Shown: positions 17,047-26,059 of the stretch, piece after piece
How positions within the stretch are numbered: position 1 is the stretch's first letter
Layout: each line of letters begins with the position of its first letter
DNA from: Christensenella sp. UBA2853
GTDB lineage: Bacteria; Bacillota; Clostridia; Christensenellales; Aristaeellaceae
DNA: 64,000 bases
NCBI GenBank assembly: GCA_002350845.1
Contig: DEFL01000033.1
Span: forward strand, 14,818-78,817
Reading direction: 5' to 3'
Program-made: the position numbers and the translations under genes
Notes under the pieces: generated by a model
Told to the model about the DNA's origin: nothing
What the model saw: the letters and a program-made list of their open reading frames with translations, nothing else
The model's database searches: none

Positions 17047-17052
17047 TATCCA

Positions 17053-17090
17053 TGCGCAAAAGCCTGCACGCCGGGCTTTTGCGTTTTCTT
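17053..17090 (+). terminator. Terminator after pnp
   Basis: Arms GCGCAAAAGCC and GGGCTTTTGCG, then TTTTCTTG. It lies just before the ribosome site of the next gene, so readthrough may still occur. Confidence 0.75.
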
Positions 17091-17108
17091 GTCACCGGAG
17101 GTATTGAA

Positions 17109-18407
17109 TTGGCGAACAACATGATCTTCGAAACGGAAAAAGAGCGCTGGACCCTTCCCAATGGCGTGCGCGTCATCGCGGAATCCCTGCCGTTCATTTC
17201 TTCCGTATCCGTTGGCGTCTGGATCCATACCGGTTCCATGATGGAAAATGCGCATGAAGAGGGCCTGTCCCACTTCATGGAACATATGGCCTTCAAGGGA
17301 ACCACGTCACGGTCCACGCTGCGCATTGCAGAAGAAACCGATCTTCTCGGCGGTCAGCTCAACGCCTGCACGACCAAGGATTACACCTGTTACTACAACA
17401 AGGTGATTTCGGAAGATCTCGAGCATACACTCGACCTGATCGGCGATCTTGTCCTGCATCCTGCCCTGCTCCCTGAAGAAATGACCAAGGAACGCAGCGT
17501 CATCTGTGAAGAGATTGCCATGGATGAAGACGATCCGGAATCGCATATCGGTGAGCTTCTCTGGCGTGCCCAGTATAAGGGGACATGCATGGAGCACCCC
17601 ATTCTGGGGCAGCCTGATCAGATCAACAGCTATGGTCCGGAAGATCTGCGCAGGTTCCGCGCCGCACACTATACGCCGGACCGCTGTGTGATCGCACTGT
17701 GCGGACAGTATGACTCCAAGGTCCTGCATGAGGCAGTCGATCGGATTTTCGGTGCCTGGGAAGGCACCAGCTCCGCTGCGCCGGTTTCTCCGATCGCTCC
17801 CATGGATGCTCAGTGCGTCTGGGCCGAGAGAAACCTTGAGCAGGTTCATCTCTCCCTTGGGTTCCCCGGGTTTGCGTACGGCGACAATAACAATATTCCC
17901 ATGGAAATGCTCTCCTCCATTCTCGGCGCATCCGCTTCCGCAAGGCTCTTCCAGCGGATCCGCGAAGAGCTCGGGCTTGCCTACACGGTCTACAGCTACA
18001 ACAGCCCGATCGAATCCACTGGCACCTTCTGCCTGTACGCTGCGGCTTCCGCACGCTCCGCTGCAAAGGTCCTGGATGAAATGGAGTCCCAGATGCGCAA
18101 GCTCGCCAGGGAAGGCATTACAGAACAGGAATTTACCCAGAACCTGCATATGCTGCGCATCAGCTTCCTGATGGGGCTCGAAAGCCCGGGCTCAAGAATG
18201 ATGTCCCTCGGCCACGCACTCTCCATCCTTTCCCGCGAATACACACCTTCCACCACGCTCAAGCGCATTGAAAGCGTAACCCGTGAAGAAGTCGTGGAAC
18301 TGGCCCGTGAACTGATCCGGCATACGCCCAGTCTGTGCGTCGTCGGAAAGGACGCCGAGGCGCTCGCAGCGAACTGGAACACAAAGGCGGTGCATCTCCA
18401 TGAATGA
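17109..18407 (+). CDS. M16-family zinc peptidase (MppA/PqqL-like)
   Basis: A 432-residue processing-peptidase-like protein. The inverted zinc motif HFMEH is at residues 55-59 and the distal acidic ligand lies in the VICEEIAMDEDDPE stretch near 130-143. The C-terminal M16 domain (IREELGLAYTVYSYNSP) is present, so this is a full small-type M16 subunit. The start is taken as TTG 17109 because GGAGG (17097-17101) lies seven bases upstream; an ATG at 17052 sits inside the pnp terminator. Position after pnp is common in Firmicutes. It overlaps ruvX by eight bases, implying coupling. Confidence 0.9.
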   Translation: MANNMIFETEKERWTLPNGVRVIAESLPFISSVSVGVWIHTGSMMENAHEEGLSHFMEHMAFKGTTSRSTLRIAEETDLLGGQLNACTTKDYTCYYNKVISEDLEHTLDLIGDLVLHPALLPEEMTKERSVICEEIAMDEDDPESHIGELLWRAQYKGTCMEHPILGQPDQINSYGPEDLRRFRAAHYTPDRCVIALCGQYDSKVLHEAVDRIFGAWEGTSSAAPVSPIAPMDAQCVWAERNLEQVHLSLGFPGFAYGDNNNIPMEMLSSILGASASARLFQRIREELGLAYTVYSYNSPIESTGTFCLYAAASARSAAKVLDEMESQMRKLAREGITEQEFTQNLHMLRISFLMGLESPGSRMMSLGHALSILSREYTPSTTLKRIESVTREEVVELARELIRHTPSLCVVGKDAEALAANWNTKAVHLHE

Positions 18408-18834
18408 AGCAGTGGTCGGTCTGGATATCGGTGATGTGCGCATCGGCGTGGCGGTTTCTGACCAGCTGCGCCTCATCGCCAACCCGGTTGACGTCATCAC
18501 CCGCGTCGGCTGGGGCCCTGACACCAAAAAAATCCTGGCCGTGTGTGAGCGTTACCATACCAGCATTGTGGTCTCCGGACTGCCTCTGAACATGGATGGC
18601 TCCGAAGGCTTCCAGGCCAAAAAAGTAAAAGATCTGTGTGCTCAGCTTGAAAAAAAGGGGTTGACCGTGTATTATCAGGACGAACGTCTGACCACGGTCA
18701 CCGCTGAGGATGCGCTTCTGGAAAGCGGCATGCACCGCGCCGAGCGGAAAACGCACGTCGATAAGGTGGCTGCCGCTGTCATCCTTCAGACCTGGCTTGA
18801 TGAACAAAAGATGAAAGAGAGGAACGCCCAATGA
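18400..18834 (+). CDS. ruvX: Putative Holliday junction resolvase RuvX/YqgF
   Basis: A 144-residue RNase H-fold protein of normal length. It starts with the metal-site strand VGLDIGDVRIGVAVSD, has SGLPLNMDGSEG in the middle and ends with the conserved YYQDERLTTVTAEDALL and KTHVDKVAAAVILQTWLD blocks. YqgF proteins act in 16S rRNA processing and are proposed resolvases. It overlaps the upstream peptidase gene and, by ATGA, the DUF1292 gene downstream, an order known in Firmicutes. Confidence 0.93.
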   Translation: MNEAVVGLDIGDVRIGVAVSDQLRLIANPVDVITRVGWGPDTKKILAVCERYHTSIVVSGLPLNMDGSEGFQAKKVKDLCAQLEKKGLTVYYQDERLTTVTAEDALLESGMHRAERKTHVDKVAAAVILQTWLDEQKMKERNAQ

Positions 18835-19160
18835 ATGATGCTCCTGAAATCCTGACTTTCCATGATGACGAAGGCAATCCCTGTGATTTTGAGTATATCG
18901 GCACCGTCGAACATGAAGGCAGCTATTATCTGCTTCTCCATCCCACCGACTCTGAGACCACCGATGAGGAAGATCTCGAAGTCATGATTCTCAAACTGAT
19001 GAAGGATGAGAAGGGCCAGGACAGCTTCCTGACCGTTGAGGATCCGGAACTGTTTGACAAGCTGATTGATCTGTACAATGCAATGGATGAGCTCGACACC
19101 ATGGACCTCGCTTCTGTCCTGGGCGAAAGCGAAGAAGGACAAGACAATGAAAATCTCTAA
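18831..19160 (+). CDS. DUF1292 protein (YrzB-like)
   Basis: A 109-residue acidic protein with the DUF1292 core: LTFHDDEGNPCDFEYIGTVE, YYLLLHPTD, and an EEDLEVMILKL segment. Function is unknown in the family, although it commonly follows ruvX. The last bases overlap the start of the deacetylase gene (ATG 19147), so translation may be coupled. Confidence 0.85.
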   Translation: MNDAPEILTFHDDEGNPCDFEYIGTVEHEGSYYLLLHPTDSETTDEEDLEVMILKLMKDEKGQDSFLTVEDPELFDKLIDLYNAMDELDTMDLASVLGESEEGQDNENL

Positions 19161-20487
19161 GCTTCTGCTCTGCCTGCTGCTCTGTCTGTGCATGGTCTCC
19201 GCCGCCTTTGCAGAACCGCTTCAGGCCTGCCATAAGGTCACCATGGATAAGATCGATACCAAGCAGGAGAACCGGTCGGTTGTCCGTCTGTGGACCGTGG
19301 ACACCGTGCTTGACAGCGTGGATGCCGAGATCCGTGCCATTGAGGACGCCTATGCCGCGCGCATTGCGCCGACCCTCCCCAAGGCCGGGTCCAATGCCAA
19401 TCTTGGCAGCCGCGTCGACATTGAGGTGCGGTATTCGCGCACCGGTCTGACCTGGATGAGCTTTGTCATTCAGGCCAGAACCAGCTATCACAGGGATCTC
19501 ACCGGTCAGGAAGTGACCACCCGCACGTATGATATGACGACGGGAGAACGGATTCTGCTGACGGATATCTTCCCTGAGGGAAGCCCTGCATGGCTTCTGC
19601 TCTCCAATGCGGTCCGCACCCAGTGTCTTGCCTACTTCCCGGATGAAATGGCCGATGAAGCTGCCCTCGATGAGCTCTGCTCCCTTGAGTCTCTGCAGAA
19701 AGCAGAATTCTCTCTGCATGGGCTGTCTCTGGTCCTCCATTATCCCGCGAATCTCCTGTATCCCGAGCACCACAGTCTCATGGAAGTCACGCTGATGTAC
19801 CCGGATATCCGCTCCTACATGACCGAAACCGCTCAGAAGGAGACGGACAATCTGACGTACTACAAGACCGTAGCACTGACATTTGACGACGGTCCGGTCC
19901 GCACAAACACCACGCTTGTGCTTCAGAACCTGATGACCGAGGGCTGCCGCGGCACTTTCTTTGTGGTCGGCAACCGCATCACGGCCTTCAAGGATCTGAT
20001 CCAGCGCGAGCACGATGAAGGCCAAGCGCAGGGATACCATAACTACCATCACGGCAATGTCACCAAGTCCAGCGGCGCAGCGCTTCGTGCCATGAAGGGC
20101 AAATGTGACAGCGCGATGCTCCGAGCCATCGGCACGATCTGTACCTATGACCGTGTCCCCTATGGCCTCTATCCGCAGATGATCGCCGCCGGCGTCGGCT
20201 GGCCGTATATCCAGTGGAGTCTGGATACCTATGACTGGCGTGGAAGAACCACCGCAGCCGTACTCTCCAAGGTCAAAAAGGAAATCCAGGACGGTGATAT
20301 CATCCTGTGCCATGATATCAAGGACAACACGCCCGAGACGGCACGGCAGGTCTGCAGATATCTGCAGGAAGAAGGATATATGTTTCTGACCATTGATGAG
20401 CTCTTCGCCAAGGATGGCGTTACCCTGGAGGCGGATACGGTGTATTTTCACTGTGTCGACGGTGATACCAGCATACGCAAAAACTGA
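19147..20487 (+). CDS. Secreted polysaccharide deacetylase, PdaC-like (CE4)
   Basis: A 446-residue exported protein with a signal peptide (LLLCLLLCLCMVSAAFA, cleavage before EP). Residues about 30-230 resemble the DUF4163/DUF3298 N-terminal region of Bacillus PdaC. The NodB domain follows with all CE4 motifs: TFDDGP at 245-250 (catalytic base and metal Asp), the zinc histidines in YHNYHHGN, RVPYG, DTYDW and ILCHD. It should deacetylate peptidoglycan or another wall glycan outside the cell. The start was moved from a longer frame at 19066 to the ATG at 19147 that opens the signal peptide. A terminator follows. Confidence 0.88.
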   Translation: MKISKLLLCLLLCLCMVSAAFAEPLQACHKVTMDKIDTKQENRSVVRLWTVDTVLDSVDAEIRAIEDAYAARIAPTLPKAGSNANLGSRVDIEVRYSRTGLTWMSFVIQARTSYHRDLTGQEVTTRTYDMTTGERILLTDIFPEGSPAWLLLSNAVRTQCLAYFPDEMADEAALDELCSLESLQKAEFSLHGLSLVLHYPANLLYPEHHSLMEVTLMYPDIRSYMTETAQKETDNLTYYKTVALTFDDGPVRTNTTLVLQNLMTEGCRGTFFVVGNRITAFKDLIQREHDEGQAQGYHNYHHGNVTKSSGAALRAMKGKCDSAMLRAIGTICTYDRVPYGLYPQMIAAGVGWPYIQWSLDTYDWRGRTTAAVLSKVKKEIQDGDIILCHDIKDNTPETARQVCRYLQEEGYMFLTIDELFAKDGVTLEADTVYFHCVDGDTSIRKN

Positions 20488-20499
20488 TTTTTCTGAAAT

Positions 20500-20540
20500 G
20501 AAGCAGCAGGTTGGCTTCCCGCCTTCCTGCTGCTTTTCTC
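20500..20540 (+). terminator. Terminator after the deacetylase gene
   Basis: Arms AAGCAGCAGG (20501-20510) and CCTGCTGCTT (20526-20535) with a T run. Confidence 0.8.
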
Positions 20541-20555
20541 TGCCCTTTTTCTCGG

Positions 20556-20584
20556 TTTACACAGACGGTTTTGTATGCTAAGAT
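20556..20584 (+). promoter_or_regulatory. Candidate promoter of the M32 peptidase gene
   Basis: TTTACA (20556-20561), 17-base spacer, TAAGAT (20579-20584). Confidence 0.5.
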
Positions 20585-20660
20585 CGATGTATCCTCCCGC
20601 TGTGCGCACCCACCAGATGTGCGTGCCAGGGGAAAAAAGTCCGATAAGGTGGAAATAGAT

Positions 20661-22157
20661 ATGCAACCTGAAGAAGCCATTGCTGCTCTTCATGCTTTTG
20701 ATGAGAAGCGATATGCTATAGAACATGCCATGTCCCTGCTGTATGTGGACGGCTACACGGCCGCCCCGAAGGAATCCTGGCGCGGACGCAGCCGGACGAC
20801 AGGGTATCTCAGCAGCCTGGCCTATGAAGCCGCCTCGGATCCCCGGCTTCGCGAAGCTGTCCTGACCGTCCTGGAGCAGAAAGAGATCGATGCCCGCACG
20901 CGCCGCCTGGCGGTGCTCCTCCGGGATGATATGGAAGATATGCTGCTCTTTCCGCGGGAAGAATATATCGAAAACCAGAAACTGCTCTCTGAGGCCGGTT
21001 CCGTCTGGCACGAAGCCAAAGAAAAGAGCGATTACGCCCTGTTCGCTCCTTATCTGGAAAAAATCATTGCCTATAAGAAGTGCTACGCGTCGCTGAAGGA
21101 CTCATCCAGCGATGCTTATGATGTGATCCTGGACAGCTACCAGAAGGGCCTGTGCACAAAGACTCTGGATGCCTTCTTTACCCTTGTGCGGTCTGAGCTG
21201 ACGCCGCTGATCCGGTGCATCTCTCAGTGTCCCCCGCCGCGGACGGATTTCCTGCACCGTGAATACCCTATTCATCTGCAGCGGGTGTTCTGCGCTCGTG
21301 TCATGGACATGCTGGGCATTGACCCCGGCCGCTGCACGCTTGGAGAAACCGAGCATCCGTTCACGGAAGGCATCAACAAATGGGATGTCCGCGTCACCAC
21401 CCGGTATCGTCTGAAGGATCCTGCAGCTTCCATGTATTCCGTCATTCATGAATGCGGGCATGCTCTCTACGAGCTCGGTGTGGATGATGATCTGCAGTTC
21501 ACCCGTCTCGCAGGCGGATCCAGCATGGGCATTCATGAAAGCCAAAGCCGGTTCTATGAGAATCTCATCGGACGTTCTCTCGCTTTTTCGAAGCCTGTTT
21601 TCTCCGCTCTGCGGGAACTCTTCCCCGAACAGGCCGCTGATGCCACGGTGGAAGACTGGTACAGAGGCGTCAACTGCGCATTTCCCTCCCTCATCCGTAC
21701 CGAAGCGGATGAACTGACCTATCCCATCCATGTCCTGATCCGATATGAGATGGAAAAACAGATGATCTCCGGTTCGGTTCCCGTCCGGGATCTGCCTGAC
21801 ATGTGGAACACCCTGTATGACCGGTATCTGGGCATCCGTCCCTCCAATGACCGGGAGGGCATCCTTCAGGATTCCCACTGGTCCACCGGTTTGATCGGGT
21901 ATTTCCCGGGCTATGCGCTGGGCTCTGCCTACGGCGTACAGATGCTTCGCAGCATGGAAAAGGACGTGGATGTATGGGGTGCAGCCGAGTGCGGTGATCT
22001 CCGCCCGGTCACCGAGTGGCTCCGCTCGCGCATTCACCGCTTTGGAAAGTCCCTGACGCCGGATGAGATTCTCCGCTCGGCGGATGTCTCTCCGTTTGAT
22101 CCCATGGTTTATGTGGATTACCTCAAAACCAAGTATTCTGCACTCTACGGCCTGTAA
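20661..22157 (+). CDS. M32-family metallocarboxypeptidase
   Basis: A 498-residue thermostable-carboxypeptidase-like enzyme of standard length. The zinc motif HECGH is at residues 263-267 and the family motif HESQSRFYEN follows, with the third ligand in that region. It removes C-terminal residues of peptides in the cytoplasm. AAGGTGG eight bases upstream fixes the start at 20661; the frame is open further upstream but only across the terminator and promoter. The late motifs DREGILQDSHWSTGLIGYFPGYALGSAYGVQ are typical of M32. Confidence 0.93.
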   Translation: MQPEEAIAALHAFDEKRYAIEHAMSLLYVDGYTAAPKESWRGRSRTTGYLSSLAYEAASDPRLREAVLTVLEQKEIDARTRRLAVLLRDDMEDMLLFPREEYIENQKLLSEAGSVWHEAKEKSDYALFAPYLEKIIAYKKCYASLKDSSSDAYDVILDSYQKGLCTKTLDAFFTLVRSELTPLIRCISQCPPPRTDFLHREYPIHLQRVFCARVMDMLGIDPGRCTLGETEHPFTEGINKWDVRVTTRYRLKDPAASMYSVIHECGHALYELGVDDDLQFTRLAGGSSMGIHESQSRFYENLIGRSLAFSKPVFSALRELFPEQAADATVEDWYRGVNCAFPSLIRTEADELTYPIHVLIRYEMEKQMISGSVPVRDLPDMWNTLYDRYLGIRPSNDREGILQDSHWSTGLIGYFPGYALGSAYGVQMLRSMEKDVDVWGAAECGDLRPVTEWLRSRIHRFGKSLTPDEILRSADVSPFDPMVYVDYLKTKYSALYGL

Positions 22158-22206
22158 GCCTGAGGGCTGCAGGTCATCTTGATCAACCTTTCCGGGAGGT
22201 GTTGAA

Positions 22207-22932
22207 ATGGAACTTCAGGAACTCATCAATCAGTCCAGACGCATTGTCTTTTTCGGCGGCGCCGGTGTTTCCACCGAGAGCGGCATCCCCGATTTCCGCT
22301 CTCAGGATGGTCTGTATCATCAGCATTATGCCTACCCGCCCGAACAGATTCTATCTCATTCCTTCTTTATGCAGCGTCCGGAGGAATTCTACCGCTTCTA
22401 CCGGGATAAAATGCTTCCTCTGGAAGCCCAGCCCAACCGCGCCCATCTCAAGCTCGCAGAAATGGAGGAGAAAGGCCGTCTCAAGGCGATTGTCACGCAG
22501 AATATCGACGGTCTGCATCAGAAGGCCGGTTCCCGAAGGGTCTATGAACTGCACGGAAGCGTGCACCGCAATTACTGCATGAAGTGCCATCAGTTTTATC
22601 CGCCGGAAGCGATCCGGGACAGCAGCGGTGTTCCGAAATGCACGTGCGGCGGCATCATCAAGCCGGATGTGGTGCTGTATGAAGAGGGCCTGGACGAAGA
22701 TGTCCTCACAGGAAGTGTCAAAGCCATTTCCCGGGCCGACCTGATGATTGTCGCCGGGACAAGCCTGACGGTATACCCTGCTGCCGGCCTCCTGCACTAT
22801 TTTCAGGGCAATCACCTTGTGCTGATCAACCGGGACGCCACGCCCATGGACAGCATGGCCGATCTTGTGATCCATGATAAAGTCGGCGACGTGCTCGGCG
22901 CTGTGCACATTGAGCCCCTGGGAGGCGAATGA
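22207..22932 (+). CDS. NAD-dependent protein deacylase, sirtuin (CobB/SrtN type)
   Basis: A 241-residue Sir2 protein. It has GAGVSTESGIPDFRS for NAD binding, TQNIDGLHQKAG, the catalytic His in LHGS, a zinc site CMKC...CTC, and the late NAD motif GTSLTVYPA. It deacylates lysines of proteins in the cytoplasm, linking activity to NAD level. GGGAGG precedes the ATG. The next gene, nitroreductase-like, starts three bases after the stop, so the two share a transcript. Confidence 0.94.
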   Translation: MELQELINQSRRIVFFGGAGVSTESGIPDFRSQDGLYHQHYAYPPEQILSHSFFMQRPEEFYRFYRDKMLPLEAQPNRAHLKLAEMEEKGRLKAIVTQNIDGLHQKAGSRRVYELHGSVHRNYCMKCHQFYPPEAIRDSSGVPKCTCGGIIKPDVVLYEEGLDEDVLTGSVKAISRADLMIVAGTSLTVYPAAGLLHYFQGNHLVLINRDATPMDSMADLVIHDKVGDVLGAVHIEPLGGE

Positions 22933-22935
22933 TCC

Positions 22936-23667
22936 ATGATCCCGGATCGCATCCGTACCCGGAGAAGCGCACTGGCGCAGGCCGTTCCTCATCGCTTTTC
23001 CTGTCATCATTTCTCTGCCGCCCCCTCCCTCACAGACTGGTCATCCCTGTCCTACCTGTGCGGAAGATGGGAGTACGGCGATCTGCACCTGCGCCTGGTT
23101 CGCGTTCCGGAAAGTTTTCTTGCCGGAGGTATTCTCCGTTTCGGCCGGATTACCGGGACCGACACGATCTGTGTCCTTTCCGGGCCTGCGCTCCCGGAAA
23201 CCGTCATTCAGGCGGGTGCACTTGCTGAGGCCTTTGTGCTTGAATGCACTGCGCTGGGGCTTGCCACCTGCTGGATTACAGGCAGTATTCTCCGCAAACC
23301 CATCCCTCTTGCCATTCCCCAGACCGAAAGCATTTTTGCCTTTATCGCCATCGGGAAGGCAGGAGAAGCGCAGACGGCCCGTCACAGAAAGGAGCTCTCT
23401 GCCCTGTGCATCGGCGACTGGATGGCCTGGCCTGAGGCGTTTCAGAAAGCCGCCGCGTACATCCGGGAAGCACCGTCTGCAGCCAATGCCCAGCCCTACC
23501 GCCTGGAAGTCCATGCCAACACCTTTTCCATCCGTTCTTCCGACCGCAGCCGGCTTGATCTCGGTGCAGCCCTTCTGCATGCCGATCTGGCACTGGAAAT
23601 GCCCCATACGTGGACTCTCCGCGGGAGTTCAGCCGAGCCGGAAGTCGTCTGTACATGTTCTAATTGA
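22936..23667 (+). CDS. Nitroreductase-like flavoprotein (TM1586 type)
   Basis: A 243-residue protein similar to the putative TM nitroreductase family, in which two halves of the FMN fold occur in one chain. The pieces visible are TRRSALAQAV with a following basic region, AFVLECTALGLATCWITG (the helix typical of nitroreductases), FAFIAIGKAGE, and the PSAANAQPYR motif that contacts FMN, here in the second half. It probably reduces an unknown substrate with NAD(P)H. It is coupled to the sirtuin gene; a link through NAD is possible but unproven. Confidence 0.75.
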   Translation: MIPDRIRTRRSALAQAVPHRFSCHHFSAAPSLTDWSSLSYLCGRWEYGDLHLRLVRVPESFLAGGILRFGRITGTDTICVLSGPALPETVIQAGALAEAFVLECTALGLATCWITGSILRKPIPLAIPQTESIFAFIAIGKAGEAQTARHRKELSALCIGDWMAWPEAFQKAAAYIREAPSAANAQPYRLEVHANTFSIRSSDRSRLDLGAALLHADLALEMPHTWTLRGSSAEPEVVCTCSN

Positions 23668-23747
23668 ATCAGATTGTTCATTTTTTGCAGATTCAGTCGT
23701 TTTCGATGGTTTTTCCCGGGATTTTTTGCATATTGGTGGAATTCAGC

Positions 23748-23775
23748 TTGCATAATTCCATTCTTTCCCTATAAT
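23748..23775 (+). promoter_or_regulatory. Promoter of the RpiR-family gene
   Basis: TTGCAT (23748-23753), 16-base spacer, TATAAT (23770-23775). Confidence 0.7.
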
Positions 23776-23831
23776 GGAAACTGCATTTTTATGCAGATCT
23801 CCGAATCTGGTGCAGAAGGGAAACAAAAACT

Positions 23832-24746
23832 ATGCAGGAATCCTGGGAACTGGTCGAGCACTTGAATATTTCCGGAAAAAAACTCAGCAAGAGTCATCGC
23901 AGAATTGCAGAATATCTCACTGAGCATTATGACAAAGCCGTTTTCATGACGGCCAGTCAGCTGGGTCAGAGCGCACAGGTCAGTGAATCGACCGTCGTGC
24001 GTTTTGCCACTGCGCTCGGTTATGAAGGCTATCCGGAAATGCGCAAGGCGCTCCAGGAACTGGTCAGCCATCACCTGACCGGCACACAGCGCGTCGACAT
24101 TGCGTCCGAAATCTCCCCGGAAGAAGTGCTGACCACCGTTCTGAAAAGCGATATGAACAATCTCAGGGCCACGCTGGAGGGCATGGAGCCTGCCGTCTAT
24201 GACGATGCCGTCCGCCGGATTCTCGATGCCAAGCACCTGTACGTCATGGGTCTGCGCTCTGCTGCACCGCTCGCCCAGTTCCTCGGCTATTATCTGAATT
24301 TCATTTTTGACAATGTGCATCTGGTTTCTTCCGGATCCACTGACGTCTTTGATGAGATTGCCAAGATCCAGACCGGGGATGTCATGATCGGCATCAGCTT
24401 CCCGCGCTATTCCAACCGCACCATCGATGCCATGACCTTTGCCAAGAGCAACGGCGCTCAGGTGATTGCCATCACGGACGGTCCCATGTCACCTCTTTGC
24501 CGCTCCGCAGATTCCATCCTGCTGGCACGGATTGATATGGCATCCTTCGTTGATTCCCTCGCCGCTCCGCTTTCCGTGATCAATGCACTGCTCGTTTCCC
24601 TGGGCCTTCAGCGCTCAGACGCGCTCAAACAGCATTATCAGCAGCTTGAAAACGTCTGGGGAACCTACAAAATCTATATGGAGTCTGAGGAAAGCCATTC
24701 CAGCAGCCGACCCATTCTGAGAGCGGAGGAAAAAACGCATGGCTGA
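23832..24746 (+). CDS. RpiR-family transcription regulator (HTH plus SIS)
   Basis: A 304-residue regulator. The N-terminal HTH-6 domain is visible in LSKSHRRIAEYLTEHYDKAVFMTASQLGQSAQVSESTVVRFATALGY (written here as one motif region, residues about 17-65), and a SIS sugar-phosphate-binding domain lies at about 125-260 (LYVMGLRSAAPLAQFLGYYL, GDVMIGISFPRYSNRTIDAM). Such regulators answer to phosphosugars. Downstream it overlaps the flavoprotein gene by eight bases; the target may be that gene and itself. Substrate cannot be told. Confidence 0.9.
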   Translation: MQESWELVEHLNISGKKLSKSHRRIAEYLTEHYDKAVFMTASQLGQSAQVSESTVVRFATALGYEGYPEMRKALQELVSHHLTGTQRVDIASEISPEEVLTTVLKSDMNNLRATLEGMEPAVYDDAVRRILDAKHLYVMGLRSAAPLAQFLGYYLNFIFDNVHLVSSGSTDVFDEIAKIQTGDVMIGISFPRYSNRTIDAMTFAKSNGAQVIAITDGPMSPLCRSADSILLARIDMASFVDSLAAPLSVINALLVSLGLQRSDALKQHYQQLENVWGTYKIYMESEESHSSSRPILRAEEKTHG

Positions 24747-25980
24747 TCTTCTCGTTGTCGGTGGCGGCGCTGCCGGTCTGATGGCTGCGTACAGCGCTGC
24801 AAAAGAAGGCGCAGAAGTCATTCTTCTTGAGCACAATGAAAAGCTGGGCAAGAAGATCTACCTGACCGGCAAGGGCCGCTGCAATGTGACCAATGACTGC
24901 ACGCTCGATGAATTTCTCCGTGAGGTTCCCCGCAATCCGCGGTTCCTCTACTCGGCACTCTCTGCCTTTTCCCCGCAGGATATGATGGCGCTGCTTGAAG
25001 ACAATGGGCTTCCCGTCACCGTTCAGCGGGGACGCAGGGTCTTCCCGCTTTCCGAAAAAGCCAGCGATGTCACACGCACGCTTGAACATATGCTCAGAAA
25101 ACAGGGCGTCCAGATTCGTCTCAATGCGGATGTCGATCATCTGCTCACCGAGGACGGCCGAATCACCGGGCTTGTGCTCAAGGGCGGAGAACGCATCCCC
25201 GCCTCTGCGGTAATTCTGGCCACTGGCGGGCTCGCCTACCCTTCCACCGGCTCCACCGGCGACGGCTACCGGATGGCCCAAGCATTCGGGCACACAGTGC
25301 AGAAAACGCTTCCCAGTCTCACTGCGCTTGAGACCACTGAAGTCTGGCCGACCCATCTGCAGGGACTCTCCCTGAAAAACACTGAAATCTCCGCCATGGC
25401 TGGCAAAAAGGTGCTTTACCGCGAGCAGGGTGAAATGCTGTTCACCCATTTCGGCATTTCGGGTCCGATCGTGCTGTCCATGAGCTGCCATCTGCCGGAA
25501 GATCTCTCCGCCTGTCAGGTTTTCCTGAATCTGAAGCCTGCCCTGACCCCAGAGCAGCTCACCGCGCGTCTTCAGCGTGAGTTTGATGCCGCTCCACGGC
25601 GCTCACTCGCCCACGTTCTGGAGACCCTGCTTCCCCAGCGTTTTGCCGCTCTCTTCCCTGAGATCGCAGGCATTGACGGGGACAAAACCTGTGCCACAGT
25701 CACCCGCGCGGAGCGTCAGCTGCTTCAGGAAACCCTCCAGCATGTCCCCCTGCACCTGCATAAGCGCCGTCCGATGGCCGAGGCCATTGTGACCCGCGGC
25801 GGCATTACCGTGAAGGAAGTGGATCCGGCGACCATGCAGAGCCGCCTCATGCCCGGCCTCTTCTTCTGCGGTGAAGTGCTCGATGTGGACGCCCACACCG
25901 GGGGATACAACCTGCATATTGCCTTTTCCACGGGCTTTCTTGCCGGCCGGAGCGCCGCGCAGATGGTTTTGCAGCAGTAA
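24739..25980 (+). CDS. FAD-dependent oxidoreductase, HI0933/YhiN/BaiN-like
   Basis: A 413-residue flavoprotein. The dinucleotide motif VVGGGAAGLMAAYSA is at the N-terminus, then EHNEKLGKKIYLTGKGRCNVTN, the family hallmark, followed by ATGGLAYPSTGSTGDGYRMAQAFGH and the C-terminal GLFFCGEVLDVDAHTGGYN. Members include BaiN, a bile-acid enzyme, but most are of unknown substrate. GAGGA precedes the ATG, which lies inside the end of the RpiR gene. Confidence 0.92.
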   Translation: MADLLVVGGGAAGLMAAYSAAKEGAEVILLEHNEKLGKKIYLTGKGRCNVTNDCTLDEFLREVPRNPRFLYSALSAFSPQDMMALLEDNGLPVTVQRGRRVFPLSEKASDVTRTLEHMLRKQGVQIRLNADVDHLLTEDGRITGLVLKGGERIPASAVILATGGLAYPSTGSTGDGYRMAQAFGHTVQKTLPSLTALETTEVWPTHLQGLSLKNTEISAMAGKKVLYREQGEMLFTHFGISGPIVLSMSCHLPEDLSACQVFLNLKPALTPEQLTARLQREFDAAPRRSLAHVLETLLPQRFAALFPEIAGIDGDKTCATVTRAERQLLQETLQHVPLHLHKRRPMAEAIVTRGGITVKEVDPATMQSRLMPGLFFCGEVLDVDAHTGGYNLHIAFSTGFLAGRSAAQMVLQQ

Positions 25981-26059
25981 TGTGCTCTCCTGCAGACCCT
26001 TTCATTTCTCAGGGCTCTGAGCGCCCTGTTATCCGATCTTGATTCCGGGAGTTTTCCGC

